Below, piece after piece: positions 63,690-64,000 of a DNA stretch of 64,000 nucleotides; the stretch's first letter is position 1, and each line of letters starts with the position of its first letter. Both the position numbers and the translations under genes were made by a program. Source of the stretch: Podarcis raffonei (lineage: Eukaryota > Chordata > Lepidosauria > Squamata > Lacertidae); the NCBI RefSeq assembly GCF_027172205.1, contig NC_070604.1, forward strand, positions 71,813,023 through 71,877,022. Direction: 5' to 3'. Under the pieces are notes generated by a model. It was not told where the DNA came from. It was given only the letters and a program-made list of their open reading frames with translations, and did not search any database.

Positions 63690-63820
63690 AAGAGTGAGAA
63701 ATCTGTGGCCTCCCAGATGTTGCTGGATTACAGCTTCCATCACTCCAACCACTGGTGATCCTGGCTGAGGTGAATGGAATCCAACAACATCTGGAGGGTC
63801 AGATGTTCTCCAGCTTTGCT
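63690..63820. repeat. Palindromic interspersed repeat
   Basis: Left arm TGGCCTCCCAGATGTTGCTG, then GATTACAGCTTCCATCACTC; centre GATCCTGGCTGAGG; right arm AATCCAACAACATCTGGAGG. This is the most complete copy of the family and lies upstream of the first PLG exon in view. Confidence 0.7.
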
Positions 63821-64000
63821 TCAACATAACACAGATTTTTTTCTAATGTGTGAACATGTACTCTCTCTCCCACAGTGATCTTATTGATAAAAATGATGAG
63901 TATAAGTGATGCCAACTAAACCATCTTTGGAGCAGACCCATTGAAATCAATGAGTTTGAGTTACAAAAGTTTGTTGGTTTTAATGGTTTCAATAACTTTT

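Noticed and set aside
63401-64000. Next PLG exon with the activation cleavage site
   Set aside because: No match to the VVGG/CxxxPHSWPWQ block on the minus strand; the exon lies beyond the edge.

Overview
This is vertebrate nuclear DNA, most likely from a squamate reptile and probably a lizard. It has split genes with GT-AG introns. Its interspersed repeats are typical of squamates: a near full-length Sauria-type SINE, CR1 and L2 LINEs, an L1, a tRNA-Lys/CR1 composite SINE, several small hAT elements and three pogo/Tigger-like MITEs. No prokaryotic, CRISPR or phage feature is visible.

Four host genes form one conserved block. (1) The last coding exon of an organic-cation transporter on the + strand, SLC22A1-like by position (1267-1391). 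(2) A complete 11-exon SLC22A2 (OCT2) on the - strand, 17653 down to 4990, 553 aa. (3) A complete 11-exon SLC22A3 (OCT3) on the + strand, 38600 to 57295, 556 aa. (4) The last five coding exons of plasminogen (PLG) on the - strand, 63400 down to 58584, which continue past the right edge. The order SLC22A1-SLC22A2-SLC22A3-PLG with strands +/-/+ for the transporters matches the mammalian cluster as I know it. The SLC22A proteins are 12-helix polyspecific transporters of organic cations in the plasma membrane. PLG is a secreted serine-protease zymogen that shares only the neighbourhood.

Layout: 0-1.5 kb, 3' end of the SLC22A1-like gene; 1.7-3.8 kb, a repeat and a CR1 LINE; 4.5-17.7 kb, SLC22A2; 17.7-38.6 kb, a 21-kb gene-free spacer between the divergent SLC22A2 and SLC22A3 starts, filled with repeats including a 3.4-kb damaged L1; 38.6-57.4 kb, SLC22A3; 57.4-58.5 kb, a short tail-to-tail spacer; 58.5 kb to the end, PLG.

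The exon models come from reading both strands by eye, using frame continuity, GT-AG sites and remembered mammalian protein sequences. All exon lengths and phases add up to open frames. Points most worth a second look are the SLC22A3 exon 10 donor that overlaps an in-frame stop (two possible C-termini), an almost perfect 34-bp hairpin in an SLC22A2 intron, an L1 lacking most of its endonuclease, and several multi-copy repeat families I could not name. I found no convincing new gene system.
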